A stretch of 32,240 bases of DNA from Thermoleophilia bacterium (GTDB taxonomy: Bacteria; Actinomycetota; Thermoleophilia; Miltoncostaeales; Miltoncostaeaceae): positions 1-32,240 of the forward strand of contig JADLHW010000121.1 of NCBI GenBank assembly GCA_020848615.1, in the 5' to 3' direction. Position numbers and translations under genes: made by a program. This document shows, in pieces, positions 7,782-15,946 of this stretch. Within the stretch, counting starts at the first letter, position 1. Every line of letters starts with the position of its first letter. Under the pieces are notes generated by a model. The model saw only the letters and a program-made list of their open reading frames with translations, was not told the DNA's origin and made no database searches.

Positions 7782-7861
7782 GAGGTGACACGCCCGCGAT
7801 GACGGGGATCCGCCCGCGCGGTGTGCGCGCCCCGATCCGGCGGCCCCCGCCCCGCCCGGGC

Positions 7862-7867
7862 TACACT
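7862..7867 (+). promoter_or_regulatory. -10-like box TACACT before hemB
   Basis: TACACT ends 11 nt before the hemB ATG at 7879, giving a very short or absent 5' leader. No good -35 is visible 16-18 nt upstream. It lies about 80 nt downstream of the palindrome, so a second, upstream promoter cannot be excluded. Confidence 0.4.
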
Positions 7868-7878
7868 CGCCGGGCGCG

Positions 7879-8889
7879 ATGCACGATCACGAGGCGACTC
7901 ACACCATCGCGGGCCACCCCACGGCCCGTCCCCGGCGGCTGCGCCGCGGCGCGACGCTGCGCCGGATGGTGCGCGAGACCCGCCTGTCCCCCGACCAGCT
8001 CATCCTCCCCCTGTTCGCCGTTCCCGGCGCCGGGGTGGAGGTGCCCATCCCCTCCCTGGCGGGCCAGGCGCGGCTGTCGCCGGACCTGGTCGCCGCGCGC
8101 GCGTCGCGCGCGTACGCGGCGGGTGTCCCCGCGGTGCTGCTGTTCGGTGTGTCGGACGAGAAGGACGCGCTGGCGAGCGTGAGCCACGACCCCGACGGGG
8201 CCGTGCAGCGCGCCGTCGCCGCGGTGAAGGACGCCGTGCCGGACATGGTGGTCATCACGGACGTGTGCCTGTGCGCGTACACCGACCACGGCCACTGCGG
8301 CCTGGTGGTGGACGGCGAGGTGGACAACGACGCCTCGCTGGAGGTGCTGGCGCGCGCGGCCCTGAGCCACGCCGAGGCCGGCGCCGACGTGGTGGCGCCC
8401 AGCGACATGATGGACGGCCGGGTGGGGGCGATCCGGCGGCTGCTGGACGCGGAGGGCTTCCAGGGCACCGCGATCCTGTCCTACGCCGCCAAGTACGCCT
8501 CGGCGTTCTACGGCCCGTTCCGCGACGCGGCGGGCTCCGCCCCCGGATACGGGGACCGCAAGGGGTACCAGATGGACCCCGCCAACGGCCGCGAGGCGCT
8601 GCGGGAGGTGCGGCTGGACGTCGGCGAGGGCGCCGACATGGTGATGGTGAAGCCCGCCGCCACCTACCTGGACGTCATCGCCCGGGTGCGGGACATCACC
8701 GACCTGCCCGTCGCCGCGTACCACGTGAGCGGGGAGTACTCGATGCTCAAGGCCGCCGCCGAGCGCGGCTGGCTGGACGAGAGGACGGCCACGATGGAGA
8801 CGCTCACGGCGATCGTCCGTGCCGGCTCCGACCTGGTCATCACCTACGCCGCGGAGGACGCGGCCAACTGGCTGCAGGAGCTCGCATGA
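7879..8889 (+). CDS. hemB: Delta-aminolevulinic acid dehydratase (porphobilinogen synthase)
   Basis: Condenses two 5-aminolevulinate molecules to porphobilinogen, the first common pyrrole of heme and siroheme. The 336 aa match the family. The metal loop DVCLCAYTDHGHCG holds three Cys (130, 132, 140), indicating a zinc-dependent type. The two active-site lysines are in SYAAKYASAFYGPF (Lys205) and MVMVKPAATYLDV (Lys258, Schiff base). The start ATG 7879 lies 11 nt after a -10-like box. The ATG of ahbAB overlaps the stop by 4 nt (ATGA). It heads the run hemB-ahbAB-hemL-168aa-ubiD. Confidence 0.97.
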   Translation: MHDHEATHTIAGHPTARPRRLRRGATLRRMVRETRLSPDQLILPLFAVPGAGVEVPIPSLAGQARLSPDLVAARASRAYAAGVPAVLLFGVSDEKDALASVSHDPDGAVQRAVAAVKDAVPDMVVITDVCLCAYTDHGHCGLVVDGEVDNDASLEVLARAALSHAEAGADVVAPSDMMDGRVGAIRRLLDAEGFQGTAILSYAAKYASAFYGPFRDAAGSAPGYGDRKGYQMDPANGREALREVRLDVGEGADMVMVKPAATYLDVIARVRDITDLPVAAYHVSGEYSMLKAAAERGWLDERTATMETLTAIVRAGSDLVITYAAEDAANWLQELA

Positions 8890-9992
8890 CGACCACCGCC
8901 GCGCCCCGCCGCATCCACCACAAGCCGGACGACCGCGACCGGGAGCTGCTGAACGCGCTCCAGGCGGGCCTGCCGCTGGTGCGCCGCCCCTTCGAGGAGA
9001 TCGGGCGGGCCATCGCGATGCCGCAGGACGAGGTGCTGCGCCGCATGGGCGTCCTGCGCGACGCCGCGATCATCCGGCAGATCTCCGCGATCTTCGACAC
9101 CCGGGCGCTGGGGTACACCAGCACCCTGGTCGCCGCGAAGTACCCGGACGAGCGCCTGTTCGACGCCGCGGCGATCGTGGGCGGCCACCCGGGCGTGAGC
9201 CACAACTACCGCCGCAGCCACGCGTTCAACCTGTGGTTCACCCTCGCCGTGGAGCCCGGTGCACGGCTGGGCCTGGAGCAGACCCTCGACATCCTCGCCG
9301 AGCGCACCGGCGCCGAGTCGATGCGGATGCTCCCCACGCTGAAGCTGTTCAAGATCAACGTGCAGCTGGACATGACCGGCGCGCAGGGCAACGACGCGAA
9401 GGACGCGGCGCCCAAGCCGGCGCCCAAGCGCGGCGACGGCGTGCTGCCCACCGAGGACGACAAGCGGTTCATCTGCATCCTCCAGCGCGACCTGCCCATC
9501 GAGCCGGCGCCGTTCGACACGTGGGCGGCCGAGGCGGGCATCGCGCCGGACGAGCTGCTGGAGCGCGCGCAGGGCTTCGTCGACCGGGCGTACATGCGCC
9601 GGTTCGCGGCGGTGCTGAACCACCGGCGCGCCGGGTTCGGCGCGAACGGCATGGCCGTGTGGGACGTGCCGGAGGAGGAGCTGGAGGAGATCGGTCCGAG
9701 GATGGCCGCCTTCCGGTCGGTGTCCCACTGCTACAGGCGGCCGACGTACGAGGACTGGCCGTACTCGATCTTCACGATGGTCCACGCGCGGTCCAAGGAG
9801 GACTGCGAGCAGACCATCGACGCGATCGCCGAGGAGTGCGGCATCACCGACCCGTCCCGCCGGGCGGTGCTGTACTCCACGTACGAGTTCAAGAAGGTCC
9901 GGCTCGTGTACTACACCCCGGAGTACCGGGCCTGGGAGGACCTGGCGCTCGCCGGGGCGCCGCTGCCCGAGTGGCGTCCGCAGGCCGCGTGA
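8886..9992 (+). CDS. Fused AhbA-AhbB siroheme decarboxylase-like protein
   Basis: 368 aa in two tandem Lrp/AsnC-like halves. Half 1 (about 15-165) has a helix-turn-helix-like segment, then IRQISAIFDTRALGYTSTLV and VSHNYRRSHAFNLWFTLAVE, typical of AhbA/NirD/NirG. A charged linker (about 165-192) leads to half 2, with RRFAAVLNHRRAGFGANGMA and SHCYRRPTYEDWPYSIFTM, typical of AhbB/NirH/NirL. Such pairs decarboxylate siroheme to 12,18-didecarboxysiroheme on the way to heme or heme d1; AhbA and AhbB are usually separate chains. Its place between hemB and hemL supports a tetrapyrrole role over a generic AsnC regulator, but AhbC/AhbD or other partners are not in the window. The ATG 8886 overlaps the hemB stop. 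Confidence 0.8.
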   Translation: MTTTAAPRRIHHKPDDRDRELLNALQAGLPLVRRPFEEIGRAIAMPQDEVLRRMGVLRDAAIIRQISAIFDTRALGYTSTLVAAKYPDERLFDAAAIVGGHPGVSHNYRRSHAFNLWFTLAVEPGARLGLEQTLDILAERTGAESMRMLPTLKLFKINVQLDMTGAQGNDAKDAAPKPAPKRGDGVLPTEDDKRFICILQRDLPIEPAPFDTWAAEAGIAPDELLERAQGFVDRAYMRRFAAVLNHRRAGFGANGMAVWDVPEEELEEIGPRMAAFRSVSHCYRRPTYEDWPYSIFTMVHARSKEDCEQTIDAIAEECGITDPSRRAVLYSTYEFKKVRLVYYTPEYRAWEDLALAGAPLPEWRPQAA

Positions 9993-11269
9993 GCGGGGCG
10001 GCACCGGAGGGCGCGCGCAGCGCCGAGCTGTTCGGCCGTGCGCGCCGCGTGCTGGTGGGCGGCGTGAACTCCCCGGTGCGGGCGATGCGCTCCATCGGGC
10101 GGGACCCGCTGTTCATCGATCGCGCCGAGGGGCCCCACGTGTGGGACGCCGACGGCAACCGGTACGTGGACTACCTGTCCACGTGGGGGCCGGCGATCCT
10201 GGGGCACGCCGCGCCCGCGGTGCTGGACGCCCTGCGCGATGCGCTGCCGCGCGGCACCTCCTACGGCGCCCCCACCGAGCGCGAGGTGGTGTTCGCCGAG
10301 GCCGTCATCGACGCGTACCCGTCGGTGGAGCGGCTGCGCATGACCTCCTCCGGCAGCGAGGCCGTCACCGGTGCGCTGCGCCTGGCACGGGCCGCCACCG
10401 GCCGGGACGTGATCGTGAAGACCATCGGCGGATACCACGGGGCCATCGACGTGCTGCTGGTGCAGGCCGGCAGCGGGGCCACGACCCTCGGCACGCCGGA
10501 CAGCCCGGGCGTGCCCGCCGCCGCGACCGCGGACACGCGGCTGGTGCCGTACAACGACCTGGCCGCCGCCGAGGCCGCCCTGGAGGGCGCCGCCGCCATG
10601 ATCATCGAGCCCGTCGCCGGGAACATGGGCGTGGTGCCGCCGGAGCCTGGCTACCTGGAGGGCCTGCGGGCCGCGTGCGATCGCACCGGGGCGCTGCTGA
10701 TCCTGGACGAGGTCATCACGGGCTTCCGCCTGGCCCGGGGCGGCGCGCAGGAGCGCTTCGGCGTGCGCGCGGACCTCACGTGCCTCGGGAAGATCATCGG
10801 CGGGGGCCTGCCGGTGGGGGCCTTCGGGGGCCGGGCCGACGTGATGGCCGACCTGGCGCCCGAGGGGCCGTGCTACCAGGCCGGCACCCTGTCCGGGAAC
10901 CCCCTGGCCACCGCCGCCGGCCTCGCGGTCATCCGCGAGCTCGCCGCCCCCGGCGTGTACGACCGCCTGGAGGAGTCCGCCGCCGAGCTTGAGGACGCGA
11001 TCCGGGCCTCCGGGGCACCGGTGACGGTCAACCGGGTGGGCTCCATGCTCACCCCGTTCTTCACCGAGGGCCCCGTGCGCGACTACGCGTCGGCGACCGC
11101 CAGCGACACCGCCGCGTACGGGGCCTTCGCCCGGGCGCTGCTCGACCGCGGCGTGTACCCGCCGCCGTCGCAGTTCGAATGCTGGTTCACGGGCCTCACG
11201 CACACCGGCGACGACCTCGCGCACACGCGCCGGGCCCTGGCGGAGGCCGCCGAGGCCGCGGCACCGTGA
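9989..11269 (+). CDS. hemL: Glutamate-1-semialdehyde 2,1-aminomutase
   Basis: PLP enzyme of the C5 pathway that makes 5-aminolevulinate from glutamate-1-semialdehyde, feeding HemB. The 426 aa contain the expected landmarks: GGVNSPVRAM near residue 24, the substrate/PLP region TSSGSEAVTGALRLAR (119-134), GGYHGAID, LILDEVITGFR with the PLP-binding Asp, and the Schiff-base lysine in TCLGKIIGGGLPVGAFGG (Lys268). The start is GTG 9989, overlapping the ahbAB stop (GTGA). It implies tRNA-Glu-dependent 5-aminolevulinate synthesis; the reductase hemA is not in the window. Confidence 0.96.
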   Translation: MSGAAPEGARSAELFGRARRVLVGGVNSPVRAMRSIGRDPLFIDRAEGPHVWDADGNRYVDYLSTWGPAILGHAAPAVLDALRDALPRGTSYGAPTEREVVFAEAVIDAYPSVERLRMTSSGSEAVTGALRLARAATGRDVIVKTIGGYHGAIDVLLVQAGSGATTLGTPDSPGVPAAATADTRLVPYNDLAAAEAALEGAAAMIIEPVAGNMGVVPPEPGYLEGLRAACDRTGALLILDEVITGFRLARGGAQERFGVRADLTCLGKIIGGGLPVGAFGGRADVMADLAPEGPCYQAGTLSGNPLATAAGLAVIRELAAPGVYDRLEESAAELEDAIRASGAPVTVNRVGSMLTPFFTEGPVRDYASATASDTAAYGAFARALLDRGVYPPPSQFECWFTGLTHTGDDLAHTRRALAEAAEAAAP

Positions 11270-11772
11270 GGGACGCCCTGCTGGCGGAGCCGACCCTGGC
11301 CACCAGGGTCCGGCCGGCCGCGGCCCCGGCGCTGCTGGCACCCCTGGTGACGCCGCCGCTCTCGCCGGCGCATGCGGCGGGCGTGGACCTCATCCTGGAG
11401 GGCTTCCTCGCGCACCACGGCACGCCGCGGCAGCTGGTCGCCGACGCCGACACCGGCACCCGCGTGCTGGCCGGTGACTACTGCTACGCCTCGGGGCTGG
11501 TGGCCGTGGCGGCATCCGGCGACCTGTTCGTGATCCGCGCCCTGGGCGGGCTGGTGGCGGTGTCCGCCGGGCTGGTGGCCGCGGGGCGCCGCACCGACCT
11601 GCCGGCCCTGTGGCTCGGCACGGTGGCCGCCATCGCCGGACCGCGCGGCCCGCGGGCCGAGAACGGGTTCGACGCGGCGCTGCGCGCCATGCGCGACGGT
11701 GACCGCACCCCCCTTGCCGCGCTCGCCGCCGGGCTCCACCGTGCACCCGACCTGGAGGCGGTGCTGGCATGA
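11266..11772 (+). CDS. Small polyprenyl-synthase-like protein without catalytic motifs (function unknown)
   Basis: 168 aa, not firmly recognised. The stretch from residue 40 to about 110 can be aligned by eye with the polyprenyl diphosphate synthase at 19090-20049: LAGDYCYASGLVAVAASGDL here against QVGDYLFARAFEDLAAAGEP there, with similar spacing to an upstream Gly/Arg segment, and LWLGTVAAIAG against LFAAACRLGALVGG. Both Asp-rich motifs (DDxxD) are absent, so catalysis is not expected; a regulatory or partner subunit is an inference. GTG 11266 overlaps the hemL stop and the gene's own stop overlaps the ubiD ATG, so it is made in step with both neighbours. Confidence 0.6.
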   Translation: MRDALLAEPTLATRVRPAAAPALLAPLVTPPLSPAHAAGVDLILEGFLAHHGTPRQLVADADTGTRVLAGDYCYASGLVAVAASGDLFVIRALGGLVAVSAGLVAAGRRTDLPALWLGTVAAIAGPRGPRAENGFDAALRAMRDGDRTPLAALAAGLHRAPDLEAVLA

Positions 11773-13220
11773 TCCGCGACCTTCGCGACTGGATGGACCG
11801 CCTGCGCAGGGCGGGGGAGCTCGTCGAGGTGACCACCGAGGTGGACCCCCGCCTGGAGATCACCGAGATCACCGACCGGGTGAGCAAGGTCTTCGGCCCG
11901 GCGCTGCTGTTCCGGAACGTGACGGGCAGCGGCATGCCGGTGCTCATCAACCAGTTCGGCAGCGAGCGCCGCATGTGCATGGCGCTGGAGAGCGACACCC
12001 TCGACGGCCCGGGCGAGCGCATCCAGGACCTCATGGAGCTCCAGCCGCCGCAGGGGCTGGTGGAGAAGGTGAAGGCCCTCGGCAAGCTCCGCGAGCTGGC
12101 GTCGTTCAGCCCGAAGGAGGTGAAGTCCGCGCCGTGCCAGGAGGTGTGGATGGACCCCCCGGACCTCTCGAAGCTCCCCGTGCTCACCTGCTGGCCGGAT
12201 GACGGCGGCCCGTTCGTGACCCTGCCGCTGGTGTTCAGCAGGGACCCGGTCACCGGCGTGCGCAACTGCGGGATGTACCGCGTGCAGGTCGTCGACGACC
12301 GCACCGCGATGATGCACTGGCAGATCCACAAGGACGGCGCCGCGCACCTGCGCGACAGCGACGGCCGCGTGGAGGTCGCCATCGCGATCGGCACCGACCC
12401 CGCGGTCACCTACAGCGCCACGGCACCGCTGCCGCCGAACATCGACGAGATGATCTTCGCCGGCTTCCTGCGCGGCGGGAGCGTGGACATGGTGCGGTGC
12501 CGCACCGTCGGCGTGGAGGTGCCCGCGAACGCCGAGATCGTGATCGAGGGGTACGTCGACGCCGCCGACATCCGCCCGGAGGGGCCGTTCGGCGACCACA
12601 CCGGCTTCTACACGCCGGTGGACGACTACCCCGCGTTCCACGTCACGGCGATCTCGCACCGCCGCGACCCGGTGTACGCCACCACGATCGTCGGCAAGCC
12701 GCCCATGGAGGACTTCTTCCTGGGCAAGGCCACCGAGCGGATGTTCCTGCCGCTCATCCGGATGACCGTGCCGGACCTCCACGACATGAACCTGCCCCTG
12801 GAGGGCGTGTTCCACAACTGCGCCATCGTCTCCGTGAAGAAGCGGTACCCGGGGCACGCGAAGAAGCTCATGAACGCCGTCTGGGGCCTCGGGCTGCTCT
12901 CGCTGTCCCGCTGCGTGATCGTGGTGGACCACGACGTGGACGTGCACGACGTCTCCCAGGTGGCGTTCCGGGCGTTCAGCAACGTCGATCCGGCCCGCGA
13001 CATGCTGCTGGTGGACGGCCCGGTGGACGCCCTCGACCACGCCGCCCCGTACTTCGCCTACGGCTCCAAGATCGGCTTCGACGCGACGCGCAAGCTCCCC
13101 GGGGAGGGGCAGGTGCGGCCCTGGCCGGACGAGATCCGCATGAGCGAGGACATCCGCGCGCTGGTCGACCGGCGATGGGCGGAGTACGGCATCCCCGGCG
13201 CGGGGACCCGCGCCCCCTAA
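11769..13220 (+). CDS. UbiD-family decarboxylase, probably for menaquinone synthesis
   Basis: 483-aa prenylated-FMN-dependent decarboxylase. In the futalosine route a UbiD-like enzyme (MqnL) acts after MqnD, on the dihydroxynaphthoate carboxylate; mqnA and mqnC in this window make that role likely, though UbiD enzymes act on many aromatic acids. Landmarks: RDLRDWMDRLRRAGELVEV at the start, TLPLVFSRDPVTGVRNCGMYR in the cofactor region, IVIEGYVDAADIRPEGPFGDHTGFY (shown here in part: EGPFGDHTGFY with the catalytic Glu region) and LMNAVWG. Its cofactor would come from UbiX at 17703. The ATG overlaps the preceding stop, and its own stop overlaps the convergent hydrolase stop by 3 nt. Confidence 0.85.
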   Translation: MIRDLRDWMDRLRRAGELVEVTTEVDPRLEITEITDRVSKVFGPALLFRNVTGSGMPVLINQFGSERRMCMALESDTLDGPGERIQDLMELQPPQGLVEKVKALGKLRELASFSPKEVKSAPCQEVWMDPPDLSKLPVLTCWPDDGGPFVTLPLVFSRDPVTGVRNCGMYRVQVVDDRTAMMHWQIHKDGAAHLRDSDGRVEVAIAIGTDPAVTYSATAPLPPNIDEMIFAGFLRGGSVDMVRCRTVGVEVPANAEIVIEGYVDAADIRPEGPFGDHTGFYTPVDDYPAFHVTAISHRRDPVYATTIVGKPPMEDFFLGKATERMFLPLIRMTVPDLHDMNLPLEGVFHNCAIVSVKKRYPGHAKKLMNAVWGLGLLSLSRCVIVVDHDVDVHDVSQVAFRAFSNVDPARDMLLVDGPVDALDHAAPYFAYGSKIGFDATRKLPGEGQVRPWPDEIRMSEDIRALVDRRWAEYGIPGAGTRAP

Positions 13221-15067
13221 CGCGTGAAGGACAGCCGGCGCCCGCCCAGGGTGCCGGTGACCCTGCGGCCCTCCAGGCGCACGACGCCCGCGGCGGCCGA
13301 CCGCCCGCGCACCCGCAGGGTCGCGACCGACGGCCCGACGAGCCCACGCCGGATGGTCCCGCTCACCACCACGCCGGGTACCGCGACGTAGTCGGCCAGC
13401 TGCAGCCGGACGCCCCCGGGCGTGAGGATTCCGAGGCCGCGTCCGCCGCGCAGGCCCCGGAAGCGCACGCGGGTGGAGTTGCCGCTGCCGAACGACACGG
13501 CCTGGGACACATCGTCGAGCGTGGCGATGACGGCCCGCGCGGTGCGGCCCGGCAGGTCCCGCACGCCGAGCGGCCGCAGCGCGGCGACCGACCGTGGCGG
13601 CACCGGGGCGATGTCCGGGTACCCGGCCTCGCCGCACGGCTGCCCCACCGTGGATCCGCGCAGGAACCGGCGGATGGCGAGCAGGGTGCAGTCGGTGCGG
13701 GCGCTGAGGCTGGAGTGGCCGCTCCCCACGGCCCGCACGAGGCTGGCGCGCGGCAGGCCCTGCGCCACCGACCGGGCGGTCTCCAGCGGCGTGCGCACGT
13801 CCTGGGTGCCGGCGACGAGCAGCGTGGGGACGTCCGGCAGCGCCGCCGCCGGCGGCGTGGCGAGGTGCGCCTCGGGCCATCCGGCGCAGGCCTCCACGAG
13901 CGAGGCGTCGGTCCCGGGGATGCGGAACGGCCCCGCCGAGCCCGGCGTGAGCCCCGTGAGCAGTGCGGTGGCCGCGGCGAAGCGGTCGGCGGTGGCCTGG
14001 CCCGTCGTCCACGGCAGGTCGGCCTCGCCGCATTCGGTGGCGAGGAACAGGCCCACCGACAGCTCAGAGGGGTCGCCGGGGCCGGAGTCGGCGCCGTCGA
14101 TGCGGAACAGCAGCGCCGGGTCGCCCCGCAGGGCGAGCTTCACCGCCGCGGGGAACAGGCCGCGGGCATCGGGGTTGAGGTCGCCGGAGCCGTACAGCTC
14201 GAACAGCGCGGTGGCCTCCGACGGCCCGCCGAACGTGCCGGCCGCCGTGCGGCCGGACGCCAGCACCCGGCGCCCGGACAGGCCCGCGGTGGCGAGGCGC
14301 GCCTCCAGCGCGGCGACGTCGGCGACCGGGTCGGAGGTCACGCCCCGGCACCGCCGCGCCGCGCACAGCTCCGCGAGCGACCTGGCCGCGGCGGCGTAGC
14401 CGTCCGCCTCGAACACGGTGCTGCCCCGCAGGCCCACGACCGAGTCGAGGATGAGCCCCGCGGTCTGCGCCGGGTGCAGCCGGGCGTACCAGGTGGCGAC
14501 CAGCGTGCCGTACGACACCCCCAGCGGGGTGATCCGGGCGCGGCCGAGGGCGGCCCGCAGGTCGTCCATGTCGGCGACGCTGTCGGCGGTGGTGAAGTGC
14601 ACGCGCCGCGGCCCGATCTCGCCCGCGCACGCCTGCACCGCGGCGGCGATGGCCCCGGCCTCGTCGGTGACCGCGTCCAGCGAGCTGCAGCGCAGGGCGT
14701 TGGCCCCCGTGCCCCGCTGGTCGAAGGCCACCACCTCGTACCCGGCGGGCGCCGCCGCCCGCAGCTGCTGCTCGAGCCCCCCGCCGTCGGTGATGGCCGA
14801 CTGGCCGGGGCCGCCGGCCAGGAAGACGATGGTCCCGCGGTGGGTGCCCCGGGCGGGAAGCACCCGCACGTCGAGGACCTGGGTGCCCTGCGCCGGGTCC
14901 GCCCGGTCGACGGGCACGGTGAGCGTGCCGCACCGGAAGCCGGCGGGCTCCGGGCAGGCGCGCAGGGTGAGGGGCGCCTGGCCTGCGGCGGCCGTGGGAA
15001 GCGCCAGCGCGACGCCCGCGGCCGCCATGGGGAGGGCGCGGCGGAGGCGCGCGGGGACCGGTCCCAT
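13217..15067 (-). CDS. Secreted alpha/beta hydrolase (tripeptidyl aminopeptidase-like)
   Basis: 616 aa with an N-terminal signal sequence (Arg-rich n-region, hydrophobic 12-28, AAAGQA cleavage-like site). The hydrolase core shows the oxyanion region FLAGGPGQS, FDQRGTG, the nucleophile elbow GVSYG (Ser185), the acid in VAGTQDVRTPLE and the His in GSGHSSL. This matches the S33 / TAP-like actinobacterial exopeptidase and lipase group. The last 110 or so residues form a Gly/Val/Arg-rich, probably beta-sandwich, extra domain. The start ATG 15067 lies 6 nt downstream of a minus-strand TAGGGT, a leaderless-like spacing. It is convergent with ubiD. Substrate unknown. Confidence 0.85.
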   Translation of the reverse strand: MGPVPARLRRALPMAAAGVALALPTAAAGQAPLTLRACPEPAGFRCGTLTVPVDRADPAQGTQVLDVRVLPARGTHRGTIVFLAGGPGQSAITDGGGLEQQLRAAAPAGYEVVAFDQRGTGANALRCSSLDAVTDEAGAIAAAVQACAGEIGPRRVHFTTADSVADMDDLRAALGRARITPLGVSYGTLVATWYARLHPAQTAGLILDSVVGLRGSTVFEADGYAAAARSLAELCAARRCRGVTSDPVADVAALEARLATAGLSGRRVLASGRTAAGTFGGPSEATALFELYGSGDLNPDARGLFPAAVKLALRGDPALLFRIDGADSGPGDPSELSVGLFLATECGEADLPWTTGQATADRFAAATALLTGLTPGSAGPFRIPGTDASLVEACAGWPEAHLATPPAAALPDVPTLLVAGTQDVRTPLETARSVAQGLPRASLVRAVGSGHSSLSARTDCTLLAIRRFLRGSTVGQPCGEAGYPDIAPVPPRSVAALRPLGVRDLPGRTARAVIATLDDVSQAVSFGSGNSTRVRFRGLRGGRGLGILTPGGVRLQLADYVAVPGVVVSGTIRRGLVGPSVATLRVRGRSAAAGVVRLEGRRVTGTLGGRRLSFTR

Positions 15068-15244
15068 CAGGCGACCCTATCCTGGCGGGCAGACGACGCG
15101 CACGCCCATTCGGTGCCCCTCCGCCCTGACGTGAAGGACATTCGACCGGTCGCCAGGGACGTCGGCTTCACCGGGGTCTGGTTGAATCGTGCGGCCGGGA
15201 ATCCATCCCGGCACGCTCGTCCCTGCACGAGGAGGTTGCACCAG

Positions 15245-15937
15245 GTGGCAGACAGCCAGGGGAACGGATCCCCCACCGGGGCGTCCGGGGGTACGGGGGG
15301 CATGTACGGCGGCCCGCGTGCCGTCGACCCCGAGCCGACGCACTCGCACCACGACGATCCCGAGCACATCACTCGGACCCGGTTCCTCTCCGGCGTCGCG
15401 GTCGCCGGTGGCGCCGTCCTCACGGCCGCCATCCTGGTGCCGATCGTCGGCTTCGCCGTGACGGACGCCGTCAAGGAGGAGGAGTGGCGGTGGATCGACA
15501 TCGGCCCGCTCTCCGACTTCCCCGACGGCAAGACCTCGTCGATCGCGATCTCCGGTCCCAACCCGGTGTCCGACCGCCGCGCCTTCGTGCGCCGCAAGGG
15601 GAACCAGATGACCGCCATCTGGAACCGCTGCGCCCACCTCGGGTGCCCCGTCGAGTACGTCGAGGCCGGTGACAACTACGTCTGCCCGTGCCACGGCGGC
15701 GCGTACGACTCGGAGGGCCGCGTCACCGCCGGCCCGCCGCCGCGTCCGCTCGACCGCTTCGACATCAAGGTCGTGAAGCAGGGGAGCGCCGAGCGCCTCG
15801 ACCCGTCGAACGCGCCGGACGACTCGCGCGTGCTGGTCGGCAAGCCCTTCTCGCTCGACGACGACCTCAAGCCCTACCGCCTCCACGGGCCGGGCGAAGA
15901 GGTCACCGGCGTCCTTGCCAACCTCTACCCCTTCTAG
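15245..15937 (+). CDS. qcrA: Rieske iron-sulfur subunit of menaquinol:cytochrome c reductase
   Basis: 230 aa. The N-terminal tail is rich in Gly and His (residues 1-45), then one membrane anchor at about 47-72 follows TRTRFL, then the periplasmic-side Rieske domain. Box I is CAHLGC (Cys129, His131, Cys134) and box II CPCHGG (Cys147, Cys149, His150), giving the [2Fe-2S] ligands and the disulfide pair. It takes electrons from menaquinol and passes them to cytochrome c. The start is GTG 15245 with GGAGG at 15231-15235. The 177 nt upstream holds the promoter region shared divergently with the hydrolase. It is followed 9 nt later by the cytochrome b gene. Confidence 0.93.
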   Translation: MADSQGNGSPTGASGGTGGMYGGPRAVDPEPTHSHHDDPEHITRTRFLSGVAVAGGAVLTAAILVPIVGFAVTDAVKEEEWRWIDIGPLSDFPDGKTSSIAISGPNPVSDRRAFVRRKGNQMTAIWNRCAHLGCPVEYVEAGDNYVCPCHGGAYDSEGRVTAGPPPRPLDRFDIKVVKQGSAERLDPSNAPDDSRVLVGKPFSLDDDLKPYRLHGPGEEVTGVLANLYPF

Positions 15938-15946
15938 GAGCGACCG

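Noticed and set aside
7799-8182. 127-aa frame beginning at ATG 7799, preceded by GGAGGTGA
   Set aside because: The ribosome-binding site looks good, but the frame runs out of phase through hemB and is Arg/Pro-rich. The purine string also overlaps the palindrome. A very short leader peptide in this region (ATG 7779, 7 codons) cannot be excluded but has no other support.
11484-15937. Very long overlapping frames (for example 11484-14033 minus and 12497-15937 plus)
   Set aside because: They are chance frames on the opposite strand or another phase of ubiD, the hydrolase and qcrA; composition is Arg/Pro/His-rich, with no motifs. Only the last part of the second is real (qcrA).
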